From Pollutimonas thiosulfatoxidans (GTDB taxonomy: Bacteria; Pseudomonadota; Gammaproteobacteria; Burkholderiales; Burkholderiaceae_B), in the NCBI RefSeq assembly GCF_004022565.1, contig NZ_CP022987.1, positions 2,232,001 through 2,296,000 of the forward strand: DNA of 64,000 nucleotides, read 5' to 3'. A model generated the notes under the pieces. The model searched no databases and had not been told where the DNA came from. It was given only the letters and a program-made list of their open reading frames with translations. Position numbers and translations under genes: made by a program. Below, in pieces: positions 1 to 8,848 of this stretch. How positions within the stretch are numbered: the first letter of the stretch is position 1; every line of letters starts with the position of its first letter.

Positions 1-165
1 GCCCTTGCATGGCAAGCGCATCCGTCCTGAAGTCTCACGGCAACATATTATCAGAGCGCCTCGCACTAGAAAAAAAGGGCGCAGCTCGTGGCCAGGACGC
101 GTATCTGCACGCGACCGGCCGGCGGGCTTCCCACCAATTCAGCAGCGCACAACCAGGTTTAGTTT
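1..165. other. Left-edge intergenic stretch
   Basis: No gene can be supported here. A CAT at 8-10 could be the start codon of a divergent minus-strand gene running off the window, but only ten bases of it would be visible and no good ribosome binding site precedes it. The rest is probably the upstream region of the M23 peptidase gene. I see no convincing promoter hexamers. Confidence 0.4.
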
Positions 166-1530
166 ATGTTCAAAAAAGGGACTAATGGCACTCCCTCGTA
201 CCGTCACACGTTAAGCGCACATCGCACTCGTAATTTATTTCGCAATGGTCTTGTACTGATTGCGTTGGGATTGTTCGCCGGAGCCGCGGCTTTAGCTGTG
301 GTGAAGCCGCCCGAGGCGCCACCGGTATACCAGGCAAATCAGCCGCTGGCACTGCCCAATCCCTTCCCCGAGCCCCTCAGTTCATCCACCCCCTATATCA
401 GCGAAACCCAGATCCGGCGCGGGGACACCTTGGCAGCGCTGTTGCAGCGCCTGCGCATACAGCAGCCCGGCCTGCAGCAATTTCTGGTACAGAACAAAGA
501 CGCACGATCCATCTACAAGCTATACCCGGGCCGCAGCATACAGGCGGCCCTGGACAAGGACGGCCAACTGCAGTGGCTGCGGTACAACCATACGCCGGGC
601 GCCCAAGATAACGGCCAATACGTCTCGCGCTGGCTGGAAATCACGCCCGACGACGCCGGGGGTTTTACGGCCATAGAGCAAAGCCAGCCGGCAGACATGC
701 AGGTGCGTATCGCCGAAAGCGAAATCAAAAGCTCGCTATTCGGGGCGACTGACGAAGCCGACATCCCCGACGCCATCACCATGCAGATGACCGACATACT
801 GGGCAGCAAGATCGACTTCATACGCGATCTGCGCCAAGGCGACCGCTTCCGCATCATTTACGAGTCATACAGCCACGACGGCCGCGAAATCGGCGTAGGC
901 CGCATTCTGGCGCTGGAATTCATCAACAAGAAAAAAACCTATGAAGCAGTGTGGTTCTCGCCCGATGGCGATTCGGGCAGCTATTACGACTTTGAAGGGC
1001 GCAGCCTGAAAGGGGCCTTCCTGCGCACGGCCCTCAAGTTTTCGCGCATCAGCTCCACCTTCGGGATGCGCAAGCACCCGGTGCATGGCGGCTGGCGCGG
1101 CCACAAGGGCGTCGACTATGCCGCACCTACCGGCACCCCCATACATGCCACAGCCGATGGTGTGGTGTCCTTCAAGGGCAGCCAGAATGGTTATGGCAAT
1201 ACCATCATCCTGACGCATCACAATGGCTATAGCACCTTGTACGCCCACCAAAGCCGTTTCGCCAAAGGCCTGCAGAAGGGCGATCGCGTGCAGCAAGGTC
1301 AACTGATCGGGTACGTCGGCGCCACCGGGTGGGCAACCGGTCCGCATCTGCATTATGAGTTCCGTGTCAACAAAACGCCGGTAGATCCCTTGTCTGTCGA
1401 CCTGCCAGTGGCACGTACGCTCGAGAAGTCGCACCGTCTGGCCTTCGAGAAAGCGGTCGCGCAGTACCAAGAGCACATCCACCTGCTTACTACGTTGCAG
1501 GACAGCGACACGCAGGTGGCCAGCCGCTAA
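166..1530 (+). CDS. M23 family peptidoglycan endopeptidase (MepM-like)
   Basis: Predicted membrane-anchored zinc endopeptidase that cuts peptide cross-links in murein. At 454 residues it has an N-terminal transmembrane anchor at about 27-47, a LysM/OapA-like region containing RRGDTLAALLQRL near residue 85, and a C-terminal M23 domain. The zinc ligands are visible as H-x-x-x-D in GHKGVDYAAP (about 312-321) and H-x-H in PHLHYEF (about 392-398), so the enzyme looks catalytically intact, unlike EnvC/NlpD activators. The start chosen is the ATG at 166, just before a positively charged N-terminus. anmK follows 20 bp downstream on the same strand, which puts wall cutting and wall-sugar recycling together. 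Family assignment is firm; the exact bond cleaved is inferred. Confidence 0.93.
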   Translation: MFKKGTNGTPSYRHTLSAHRTRNLFRNGLVLIALGLFAGAAALAVVKPPEAPPVYQANQPLALPNPFPEPLSSSTPYISETQIRRGDTLAALLQRLRIQQPGLQQFLVQNKDARSIYKLYPGRSIQAALDKDGQLQWLRYNHTPGAQDNGQYVSRWLEITPDDAGGFTAIEQSQPADMQVRIAESEIKSSLFGATDEADIPDAITMQMTDILGSKIDFIRDLRQGDRFRIIYESYSHDGREIGVGRILALEFINKKKTYEAVWFSPDGDSGSYYDFEGRSLKGAFLRTALKFSRISSTFGMRKHPVHGGWRGHKGVDYAAPTGTPIHATADGVVSFKGSQNGYGNTIILTHHNGYSTLYAHQSRFAKGLQKGDRVQQGQLIGYVGATGWATGPHLHYEFRVNKTPVDPLSVDLPVARTLEKSHRLAFEKAVAQYQEHIHLLTTLQDSDTQVASR

Positions 1531-1550
1531 GCGGCTGGCTCAGCGCGCCC

Positions 1551-2663
1551 ATGCCTAACATGCTTTATGCAGGATTGATGTCGGGCACCAGTACCGACGG
1601 TGTGGACGCGGTGCTGGCCGACTTTAGCCGGCCAACTCAGCCGACGGTTCGTGCAGCGGTTTCATTGCCCATGCCGGCGCCACTACGAGCCGAGCTCCTG
1701 GCCTTGAACATCACCGGGCCCGACGAACTCGCCCGCTCTGCGCTGGCTGCCAACGCGCTGGCCGAACTCTATGCAAGCGCCACCCTCAAACTTCTTGCAC
1801 TTGCCCGCTGCACACCGTCAGACGTAAGAGCCATCGGGGCACATGGCCAAACCGTGCGCCACGATCCCGCAGCCGGCTACACCATACAGATCAACGCCCC
1901 CGCCCTGCTGGCCCAGCGCACCGGCATCGCCGTTATTGCGGATTTCCGCTCACGCGATGTGGCGGCCGGCGGCCAGGGAGCACCCCTGGTTCCCGCCTTT
2001 CACCAGGCATTGTTTGCCAGTTCACGACCACGCGCGGTATTGAACCTGGGCGGCATTGCCAACCTGACCTTGCTGGACCCCAACGAGGAAGTGCGCGGCT
2101 TTGATACCGGTCCGGCCAATGTCTTGCTGGATTTGTGGGTGGCGTCCTGCAAGGGCAAGACCTACGACGAAGACGGTGCGTGGGCGGCCAGCGGACTATG
2201 CAATACCAAATTGCTGGACTACTTGCTGAGCAGTGAGCCCTGGTTTGAACTGCCGCCACCCAAGTCGACGGGGCGCGACCGATTCAATTGGGCATGGCTT
2301 GGTCAGCGGCTTGCACAATTTGATTGGCAGGCGGCCGGGCTGAGAGAGCAAGATGTACAGGCCACGCTACAACAACTGACCGTCCAGACTATCGCCCGGG
2401 CTCTGAAGCGCTACGCCCCGAATACGGAGGACCTGCTGGTTTGCGGCGGTGGCGCATTGAATGGCAGCCTGATGCGTGAGTTGACCGCCGCCCTGCCCTA
2501 CCCCGTCCGGGCTACGAGTGAGCTGGGTGTACCGGTACAACAGGTGGAGGCCCTGGCATTTGCCTGGCTGGCCTGGGCCCACGACCAAGCTTATGCCGCC
2601 GGGCTGCCTTCGGTTACAGGCGCAGTCTCAGCCAACGTGCTTGGCTGCAAATACCCCGCCTGA
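1551..2663 (+). CDS. anmK: Anhydro-N-acetylmuramic acid kinase
   Basis: Cytoplasmic ATP-dependent kinase that opens and phosphorylates 1,6-anhydro-MurNAc to MurNAc-6-phosphate in murein recycling. The 370-residue length is normal for the family. The N-terminal signature GLMSGTSTDGVDAVLADF (residues 8-25), the central GAHGQTVRHDP and FDTGPANVLLD, and VCGGGALNGSLM toward the C-terminus are diagnostic of the ASKHA-fold AnmK family. It starts 20 bp after the M23 peptidase gene, so the two are probably co-transcribed. It meets erpA tail to tail with only 11 bp between stop codons and no visible hairpin terminator. Confidence 0.97.
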   Translation: MPNMLYAGLMSGTSTDGVDAVLADFSRPTQPTVRAAVSLPMPAPLRAELLALNITGPDELARSALAANALAELYASATLKLLALARCTPSDVRAIGAHGQTVRHDPAAGYTIQINAPALLAQRTGIAVIADFRSRDVAAGGQGAPLVPAFHQALFASSRPRAVLNLGGIANLTLLDPNEEVRGFDTGPANVLLDLWVASCKGKTYDEDGAWAASGLCNTKLLDYLLSSEPWFELPPPKSTGRDRFNWAWLGQRLAQFDWQAAGLREQDVQATLQQLTVQTIARALKRYAPNTEDLLVCGGGALNGSLMRELTAALPYPVRATSELGVPVQQVEALAFAWLAWAHDQAYAAGLPSVTGAVSANVLGCKYPA

Positions 2664-2674
2664 GATACGGCGTC

Positions 2675-3043
2675 TTAAGGTGTGAAGGACGAGCCGCAGC
2701 CGCAGGTGGTGGTGGCGTTGGGATTGCGGATAACAAACTGCGCGCCTTCCAGATCGTCCTTGTAGTCGATTTCGGCCCCGACCAGATACTGGAAGCTCAT
2801 GGGGTCGACCAACAACTGAACGCCTGCCTTGTCGATGGTGGTGTCGTCGTCGTTGATGGTTTCATCGAAGGTGAAACCATACTGGAAGCCCGAGCACCCG
2901 CCACCCTGCACGAAAACGCGCAGTTTCAGTTCGGGGTTGCCTTCTTCAGCCAAGAGATCCTTGACTTTTGATGCCGCGGCGTCGGTAAACAGCAGCGGGG
3001 ACGGCGGCGCTTGGAGATTGGTGGTTTCGGTAAGGGTATTCAT
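2675..3043 (-). CDS. erpA: Iron-sulfur cluster insertion protein ErpA
   Basis: A-type carrier that delivers Fe-S clusters to apo-targets such as isoprenoid-synthesis enzymes. The 122-residue product has the three conserved cysteines: Cys50 in QGGGCSGFQYGF, and Cys114 and Cys116 in TTTCGCGSSF near the C-terminus. The reading frame extends upstream to 3079, but the ATG at 3043 is preferred because GGAG lies about 8 bases before it and the N-terminus MNTLTETT matches family length. It is convergent with anmK and is followed upstream on the minus strand by the DUF6776 protein and argC. Confidence 0.96.
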   Translation of the reverse strand: MNTLTETTNLQAPPSPLLFTDAAASKVKDLLAEEGNPELKLRVFVQGGGCSGFQYGFTFDETINDDDTTIDKAGVQLLVDPMSFQYLVGAEIDYKDDLEGAQFVIRNPNATTTCGCGSSFTP

Positions 3044-3106
3044 TTGGTACTCCGTGGCGGCCTGATCGGGCCGCGCCATAAAAACTACTATAACACCACG
3101 CTGCGA

Positions 3107-3865
3107 TCAATCTGCGGCGGGCAGATTCACAGTACGCGATACCCGCAAAGTGTCGCCCTCCAGGACGTTGAGCGTAACAGTCTGCGGCGTGAAGTCGGGG
3201 GGTATGCCCAGCACGCCGGCGCCTCGCTGGAACTGGTCAAAACCCAGCGCCAGGGTAGCGGGCGCGGCCTCGGCCGGCTCGTTGCCCGGCAAGCGCACGG
3301 GGTCCAGGGTAACAGTGGCCGGCTTGCCCTGACGCAAACCCTTGGCCACGAACTGCATCCGGCCGCTGAAGGGGACGTCTTCTTGCGCATTGCGCATCAG
3401 CAGTACCTTGTATTGCAAGATGGGCCCGACGTGCTCGATTTCAAGGGCCCGTATACTGACCGCCCCTTTGGGCCCCGGCGGCAACAACTGATCGAAAAAC
3501 GCCAACTGTTCGTGCAACTGGCCAAGCTCGGCCTGCGCGTCCGCCAGTGATGTTACCAGCCCCCTGCGGGTGCTTTCTTCAACCATCAACTGGCCCTGCA
3601 GCGCATCGTTCTGGGCCCGCGCCGCGGCAAGCTGTGCGCGTACCTGGTTCAGCTGCGCCTGCGTTTGAGATTTCAAGACATCATACTGGCGCAAGGCTTC
3701 GTTGCCGAACCAATGGCGCGCGACCGATGCACCCAATATAAGACCCAGTACTAATATGCCCAGCCAAAGCGCATAACGTAGCCGACGCGTGCGATACCGC
3801 CGCGCGATAGCCTGCGATGCCGATCTTGCCGGCGAAGGCTGCGCGGCTGACTCTGATTTGTGCAT
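3107..3865 (-). CDS. DUF6776-type single-pass membrane coiled-coil protein
   Basis: Function unknown. The 252-residue protein has a basic N-terminus, one transmembrane segment at about 34-52, a long Ala/Gln-rich coiled coil at about 58-125, and a globular C-terminus predicted to be periplasmic. The sequence and position (between argC and erpA) match a conserved betaproteobacterial hypothetical family. The topology resembles cell-division or envelope-organising proteins, but nothing seen here fixes a role. The gene is 55 bp from argC and 63 bp from erpA on the same strand, so co-transcription is possible. Confidence 0.8.
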   Translation of the reverse strand: MHKSESAAQPSPARSASQAIARRYRTRRLRYALWLGILVLGLILGASVARHWFGNEALRQYDVLKSQTQAQLNQVRAQLAAARAQNDALQGQLMVEESTRRGLVTSLADAQAELGQLHEQLAFFDQLLPPGPKGAVSIRALEIEHVGPILQYKVLLMRNAQEDVPFSGRMQFVAKGLRQGKPATVTLDPVRLPGNEPAEAAPATLALGFDQFQRGAGVLGIPPDFTPQTVTLNVLEGDTLRVSRTVNLPAAD

Positions 3866-3919
3866 GATGAACAGACCCCCAACAAGGGGAACAGTTCCCG
3901 CTTGCCGGGTTCGCGGATG

Positions 3920-4987
3920 TTACGGCAGCACGGCAACCTGAGTCAGGCCGGTTGATTCGGGCAGCCCAAACATGAGGTTCATGTTTTGGACGGCTTGGCC
4001 GGACGCCCCCTTGACCAGGTTGTCTTGCGCGACCAGGACGACCAGCTGATTGCCGCCTTCGGGCCGGTGCACGGCAATGCGCAACACATTCGAGGCGCGG
4101 ACCGACCGGGTTTCGGGCAGGCTGCCCGCCGGCATGACATCAACGAAGGGCTCGTCAGCATAACGCTCTTCGAACAAGGCCTGGAAATCAGTGTCGAGTG
4201 CCTCGGGCAGTATGCGCGCGTACAAGGTCGAAAACATGCCCCGGATCATGGGTACGAGGTGAGGCACGAAGATCAGGCCGACGGGTTGCCCGGCCAGGAT
4301 CTGCAGTTGCTCGGAGATCTCGGGATGATGCCGATGGCCGCGTACGGCATAGGCCTTCAGGTTGTCGCTGGCCTCGGAGAACAAGCTACCGACTTCGGCC
4401 TTGCGGCCGGCGCCAGACACCCCCGACTTGCAGTCGGCAATGATGTTGGAGGTATCGATGAGCTTTTTGCCGCCTTCCAGCAAGGGCGCAAGACCCAGCA
4501 GTACTGTGGTCGGATAGCAGCCCGGGTTGCCTATGACTTGTGCATTGGCGATTTTTTCCCGGTTGAGCTCTACCAGGCCGTAAGCCGACTGACGCAAGAC
4601 GGGTGGGCAGGCGTGCGGCATTTTGTACCACTGCTCGAACACCTGGAGATCTTGCAGGCGGAAGTCGGCCGCCAGGTCGATGATGCGAACCTTATGCTTG
4701 AGCAGGGCCTCGGCCTGGCTCATGGCCACGCCATGAGGCGTAGCAAAAAACACCACATCGCACTGCTCGAGCGCAGCTTTTTCGGGCGTTTGAAACGCCA
4801 GGTTTACATGACCACGCAGATTCGGGTACATGTCGGACACCGGCATGCCGTCCTCTTTGCGCGAGGTAATGGCGGTGAGCTCGACCTGGGGGTGTTGAGA
4901 CAGCAGGCGCAACAGTTCGACGCCCGTGTATCCGGTACCACCAACAATACCAACCTTGATCCGAGAGGGAGCTGCTGCCGTCGTCAT
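3920..4987 (-). CDS. argC: N-acetyl-gamma-glutamyl-phosphate reductase
   Basis: NADPH-dependent reduction of N-acetyl-glutamyl-5-phosphate to the semialdehyde, third step of arginine synthesis. At 355 residues this is the long (type 1) form. The Rossmann motif GIVGGTGYTGVELLRLL is at 13-29, the catalytic cysteine is Cys157 in VIGNPGCYPTT, and the conserved histidine cluster GHRHHPEI is at about 218-225. It lies downstream of the rpsI-rplM operon but is separated from it by an intrinsic terminator, so it probably has its own promoter. argJ, another arginine gene, is far away at 56.6 kb. Confidence 0.97.
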   Translation of the reverse strand: MTTAAAPSRIKVGIVGGTGYTGVELLRLLSQHPQVELTAITSRKEDGMPVSDMYPNLRGHVNLAFQTPEKAALEQCDVVFFATPHGVAMSQAEALLKHKVRIIDLAADFRLQDLQVFEQWYKMPHACPPVLRQSAYGLVELNREKIANAQVIGNPGCYPTTVLLGLAPLLEGGKKLIDTSNIIADCKSGVSGAGRKAEVGSLFSEASDNLKAYAVRGHRHHPEISEQLQILAGQPVGLIFVPHLVPMIRGMFSTLYARILPEALDTDFQALFEERYADEPFVDVMPAGSLPETRSVRASNVLRIAVHRPEGGNQLVVLVAQDNLVKGASGQAVQNMNLMFGLPESTGLTQVAVLP

Positions 4988-5078
4988 AACAATTCCTAAA
5001 AACGCGATTCAACACAATAGATTATGCAACAAGCCGGCTTGCCCGTGGCAAAAGCCGGGACAAAACTGACCCAAAGGC

Positions 5079-5109
5079 AAAAACCCCCGACGCTGGGCCG
5101 GGGGTTTTT
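5079..5109 (-). terminator. Intrinsic terminator after rpsI
   Basis: Inverted repeat AAAAACCCCC (5079-5088) and GGGGGTTTTT (5100-5109) with an 11-base loop. Read on the minus strand the stem ends in a run of five T. It lies 35 bp past the rpsI stop and before argC, so it should end the L13-S9 transcript. Confidence 0.88.
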
Positions 5110-5143
5110 GGTGTCGCCAGGCGTGTAGCCCCAGTACAGCGAA

Positions 5144-5536
5144 TTAACGCTTGCTGAACTGTTTGCGGCGACGTGCCTTGTGGAAACCGACTTTCTTACG
5201 TTCGACTTCACGGGCGTCACGCGTTACGAAACCGGCCTGCTTCAGGGACGGTTTAAGCGTCTCGTCGTAGTCGATCAGGGCGCGAGTGATGCCGTGGCGT
5301 ATTGCACCGGCCTGGCCGCTTTCGCCGCCGCCATGAACGTTGACATGGAAGTCGAACGATTCGAGGTGGCTGGTGAGTTCCAGGGGTTGACGAACGACCA
5401 TACGGCCGGTTTCGCGAGCGAAGTATTCATCAACGGGCTTGCCGTTGACAACGATCTTGCCCGAGCCTTTCTTCAAGAAAACGCGAGCCACCGATGTTTT
5501 GCGGCGGCCGGTTCCATAATTCCAATTACCGATCAT
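5144..5536 (-). CDS. rpsI: 30S ribosomal protein S9
   Basis: Small-subunit protein whose C-terminal tail reaches the P-site tRNA. The 130-residue product starts MIGNWNYGTGRRKTSVARVF, carries the conserved GGGESGQAGAIRHGI core, and ends in the basic tail RRRKQFSKR typical of S9. It follows rplM with 9 bp between genes, the near-universal L13-S9 operon, and is closed by the hairpin at 5079-5109. Confidence 0.99.
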   Translation of the reverse strand: MIGNWNYGTGRRKTSVARVFLKKGSGKIVVNGKPVDEYFARETGRMVVRQPLELTSHLESFDFHVNVHGGGESGQAGAIRHGITRALIDYDETLKPSLKQAGFVTRDAREVERKKVGFHKARRRKQFSKR

Positions 5537-5545
5537 GACCTGTCC

Positions 5546-5974
5546 TTAGATTTCCAGCGGTTTGGGCTGCTGAGCCGAATGGGGATGCTCGGCGCCAGCA
5601 TAAACCTTGAGCTTCTTGGCCATGGCGTATCCGAGCGGCCCCTTGGGCAGCATGCCTTTGACGGCTTTCTGGATGGCACGGCCAGGAAAACGCTCTTGCA
5701 TCTTCTGAAAGTTGGTCTCGGTGATACCACCTGGGTATCCCGAGTGACGGTAGTAAATCTTGTCTTGCGACTTATTACCGGTCACAACGATGTCGGCAGC
5801 GTTGATGATGACAATATAATCGCCGGTGTCAACGTGGGGCGTGAATTCTGGCTTGTGCTTGCCGCGCAAACGACGTGCGACTTCGCTGGCCACACGACCG
5901 AGGACTTTGCCCTTGGCGTCAATCACGTACCAGTCACGTTTGACTTCATGCGGCTTGGCCACAAAGGTCTTCAT
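5546..5974 (-). CDS. rplM: 50S ribosomal protein L13
   Basis: Large-subunit assembly protein, 142 residues, beginning MKTFVAKPHEVKRDWYVIDA. It shows the family core VLGRVASEVARRLRGKHK and YIVIINAADIVVTGNK. The frame is open back to 6019, but the ATG at 5974 is chosen because AGGA lies 6-9 bases upstream and the N-terminus matches L13. Transcription presumably starts in the 6000-6165 region, where A/T-rich stretches exist but no hexamer pair with good spacing stood out. Confidence 0.99.
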   Translation of the reverse strand: MKTFVAKPHEVKRDWYVIDAKGKVLGRVASEVARRLRGKHKPEFTPHVDTGDYIVIINAADIVVTGNKSQDKIYYRHSGYPGGITETNFQKMQERFPGRAIQKAVKGMLPKGPLGYAMAKKLKVYAGAEHPHSAQQPKPLEI

Positions 5975-6170
5975 GATGGTTCCTAAATATACAGTTTGAT
6001 GGCCACGCAAACATTGCATGGCGCGCTTTCCTGGCTAAAGAAAACTATAAATACTGCCTAAGCGTTGTTCTTCGCCCGTGCAAGTAGCCAGAAAAGCCCA
6101 TAATAATACCATAAGTCGCTGTCGCAATTAAGCATTCTGGCGCCTGCCCTTGTCTGGGCGCGGCGCCCGG

Positions 6171-6206
6171 ACAACAAAACGGCCGCTCGCGCGGCCGTTT
6201 TGTTGT
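6171..6206 (-). terminator. Intrinsic terminator after the TRAP binding-protein gene
   Basis: Perfect 16-bp inverted repeat (6171-6186 and 6191-6206) with a 4-base loop. Both arms carry GGCCG plus an A/T-rich outer part, so the minus-strand arm ends in TTTTGTTGT. It begins about 10 bp past the stop codon of the substrate-binding protein gene and is symmetric enough to work in both directions. Confidence 0.88.
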
Positions 6207-6216
6207 GCTTGCCTGC

Positions 6217-7320
6217 TTACGATTTTTTCTGGTTTGCCAGGGCAAGGCCCAGATAGTTGTCGTAGGAACCTTCGGCAACGCGGAACCATGGCACGATGTT
6301 GTCGCGGAATTCCATGTAGTTGTCGTGGATCTTCTTGAACATTTCGTTCTTGGCGCAGAACTCTTTGTAGAGCTCGTTGGAAGCGGCGAAGGACGCGTCC
6401 ATGACATCGCGCGGGAAAGCCTTGAGCACAGCGCCACTACCAATCAGGCGGCGCAGGGCTGCAGGGTTGTTGGCGTCGTAGTCGCCGATCATTTTGCCGC
6501 CCGCGGCACGCGAGGCGATTTCGATCAGGGACTGATATTGCTTGGGCAGGCTGTTGTAGGCTTCGTCGTTGACGTACAGCGATACCTGGGCGGAACCTTC
6601 CCACCAACCCGGATAGTAATAGTACTTGGCGACCTTCTGGAAGCCCAGCTTTTCGTCATCGACCGGGCCGACAAATTCGACGGCGTCCAGTGTGCCTTTT
6701 TCCAGCGATGGGTAGATGTCGCCAGGAGGAATCTGCTGAGGCACCACACCCATGCGGGACAGGACTTCGCCAGCGAAACCGGCCGTGCGCATTTTCAGAC
6801 CTTGCAGGTCGGCGACGGATTTGATTTCCTTGCGATACCAGCCGCCCATTTGCGTACCGGTATTGCCCAGCGGGAAGTTGATGATATTGCGTGGTGCGAA
6901 GAGTTCGCGCATCAGCTTCATGCCGTCGCCTTCGTACATCCAGGAGTACATCTGGCGGGCGTTCAGGCCGAAAGGCACGGCGGTGTCGAAGCAGAAGGAA
7001 GGATCTTTACCGTAGTAATAGTAAGAAGCCGTCTGGCCGCATTCGACCGTGCGGTTGCCGACTGCGTCCATCACGCCAAAGCCGGGAACGATTTCGCCAG
7101 CCGGGTACAGGCGGATGGAAAAGTTGCCGTCGGAGGCTTCTTCGACCATTTTGCAGAATGTCTGTGCAGTCGTGTAAAGCGGGGGAAGCGACGGTCCGTA
7201 GGTGGATGTCATTTTCCAGCTGATCTTGGGATTGCTTTGCGCAAAAACGGGGGCGGCTACAGCGGCAGAACCTGCCACAGCGCCGAGGCCGGCTTTTTTA
7301 AGGAATGAACGACGCTGCAT
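6217..7320 (-). CDS. TRAP transporter substrate-binding protein (DctP family), Tat signal
   Basis: Periplasmic solute receptor of a tripartite ATP-independent transporter, 367 residues. The N-terminus MQRRSFLKKAG with a following Ala-rich stretch and AFAQ-like cleavage site is a twin-arginine signal. The mature part matches the DctP fold, similar to 2-oxoacid or monocarboxylate receptors; the conserved ligand-carboxylate Arg is probably in LKMRTAGFAGE. The start at 7320 is chosen over 7341 because AGGAGAG sits 6 bases upstream and the signal begins there. No DctQ or DctM membrane genes are adjacent, so it is an orphan receptor. The ligand cannot be read from sequence. Confidence 0.92.
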   Translation of the reverse strand: MQRRSFLKKAGLGAVAGSAAVAAPVFAQSNPKISWKMTSTYGPSLPPLYTTAQTFCKMVEEASDGNFSIRLYPAGEIVPGFGVMDAVGNRTVECGQTASYYYYGKDPSFCFDTAVPFGLNARQMYSWMYEGDGMKLMRELFAPRNIINFPLGNTGTQMGGWYRKEIKSVADLQGLKMRTAGFAGEVLSRMGVVPQQIPPGDIYPSLEKGTLDAVEFVGPVDDEKLGFQKVAKYYYYPGWWEGSAQVSLYVNDEAYNSLPKQYQSLIEIASRAAGGKMIGDYDANNPAALRRLIGSGAVLKAFPRDVMDASFAASNELYKEFCAKNEMFKKIHDNYMEFRDNIVPWFRVAEGSYDNYLGLALANQKKS

Positions 7321-7421
7321 TAAAGGCTCTCCTGTGGGCATTCGTTTATTTTTTGCAGTAAAACTGCCAACGCAGATATTACACCGTGTTGCAAGGCTTG
7401 TAACGCAGTATTAGCCCTGCC

Positions 7422-8789
7422 TTATTGGCCTGCGATGGACATCTGCTCTATTAATATAGAGCCGGTGGTTTTCGAACCACGCGTGATGGTGTCGGCACCG
7501 ATGGCGGCGATCTGGCGGAACATGTCTTTCAGGTTGCCGGCGATGGTGACCTCTTGAACCGCATGGCGGATCTGGCCATCGACCACCCAATAGCCAAACG
7601 CACCGCGCGAATAATCGCCCGTCACGTAATTGACGCCCTGCCCGATCAGTTCGGTAACCAGGAAGCCGGTGCCCAGCTTGCGCAGCATCGCGCGAAAGTC
7701 GTCATCCGGCTGGGTATGGCGCGAGCGCAACTGCAGGTTATGCGATCCGCCTGCATTGCCGGTGGTTTGCATATTGAGTTTGCGGGCGGTGTAGGTGGAC
7801 AGGAAATAGCCCGACAGCACCCCCGCGACGACGACATCACGCGGCGTGGTGCGTACGCCTTCCGCATCAAACGACGAGCTGCCCATGCCGCCCGGTATGT
7901 GGGGGTCTTCCATGACGTCCAGGTGATCGGCCAGCACGGGCTTGCCCAGACTGTCCAGCAGGAAACTGGCTTTGCGATACAAGGCCCCGCCGCTGGTCGC
8001 CTGCACCAGCGCCCCCAGCAGACCGATGGCCAAGGGGGCCTCGAACAGCACAGGGAAACGACCGGTCTTGATGCGGCGGGCGGACAGGCGCGACAGGCTG
8101 CGTTCGGCAGCGTAGCGGCCTACCGCCTCGGGCTCGGCAAGATCGCCGGCCGCACGCGCCGTGGAATACCAGTAATCACGCTGCATATGGGCGCCCTTGC
8201 CGGCAATTGGCGCCACCGACAGGCTGTGACGCGAATACGGGTAGCCGCCCAGAAAGCCCCGGCTGTTGCCCAGCACGAAGTGGCCTTCATAGGTGTCTAC
8301 CGATGCACCGTCAGTGTTGGTGATCAGCGGGCTGGTGTCCTGTGCGGCGCTTTCAGCGCGTATGGCCAGGCTGGCCGCGTCTTCGGCGGTGATATCCCAG
8401 GGGTGGTGCAAACCGAGATCGATATAGTCGCGAGCCAGAAGCTCGGCCTCGGGCAGGCCTGCGGCGGGATCCTCGGCGGTATAGCGGGCGATATGCCAGG
8501 CGGCTTCGACGGTTTCGCGCAGTGCCTGGGCCGAAAAATCCGAGGTCGACGCCGAACCCCGGCGGGCACCAGCGAACACGGTGACATCCAGCGAGCGGTC
8601 GCGGGTCTGCTCGACGGTTTCAATGTCTTTATTGCGTACCGACACCGACAAGCCGCGGCTTTCGGATATTTCGGCGGCTGCATCGGAGGCGCCGAGGGAT
8701 TTGGCATGGTTGAGCGCGTCGCCGACAAGTTCACGAAAGCGTGCCTGGTTTTCGACGATGGGCAAGGAGGAAGTGGATGGGTGGCTCAT
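7422..8789 (-). CDS. pmbA: Metalloprotease PmbA (TldE)
   Basis: Partner of TldD in the heterodimeric protease that trims linear peptides such as microcin B17 precursor and degrades the antitoxin CcdA. The 455-residue product is normal in length. TldE-type features include GLSVSVRNKDIETVEQTRDR near the N-terminus, FDAEGVRTTPRDVVVAGVL in the middle, and GAFGYWVVDGQI near the end; the TldD zinc motif HExxxH is absent, as expected for the TldE subunit. It is divergent from darP with 59 bp between starts, the common pmbA/yjgA arrangement. tldD is not in this window. Confidence 0.96.
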   Translation of the reverse strand: MSHPSTSSLPIVENQARFRELVGDALNHAKSLGASDAAAEISESRGLSVSVRNKDIETVEQTRDRSLDVTVFAGARRGSASTSDFSAQALRETVEAAWHIARYTAEDPAAGLPEAELLARDYIDLGLHHPWDITAEDAASLAIRAESAAQDTSPLITNTDGASVDTYEGHFVLGNSRGFLGGYPYSRHSLSVAPIAGKGAHMQRDYWYSTARAAGDLAEPEAVGRYAAERSLSRLSARRIKTGRFPVLFEAPLAIGLLGALVQATSGGALYRKASFLLDSLGKPVLADHLDVMEDPHIPGGMGSSSFDAEGVRTTPRDVVVAGVLSGYFLSTYTARKLNMQTTGNAGGSHNLQLRSRHTQPDDDFRAMLRKLGTGFLVTELIGQGVNYVTGDYSRGAFGYWVVDGQIRHAVQEVTIAGNLKDMFRQIAAIGADTITRGSKTTGSILIEQMSIAGQ

Positions 8790-8848
8790 TGATGCTCTTT
8801 CAGGTTAGACGGTTATCATAGCCAATTAACGCCAATTTTTTCGAACCC

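Noticed and set aside
1..10. Start of a divergent minus-strand gene at the left edge
   Set aside because: Only ten bases would be visible and no ribosome binding site supports it.
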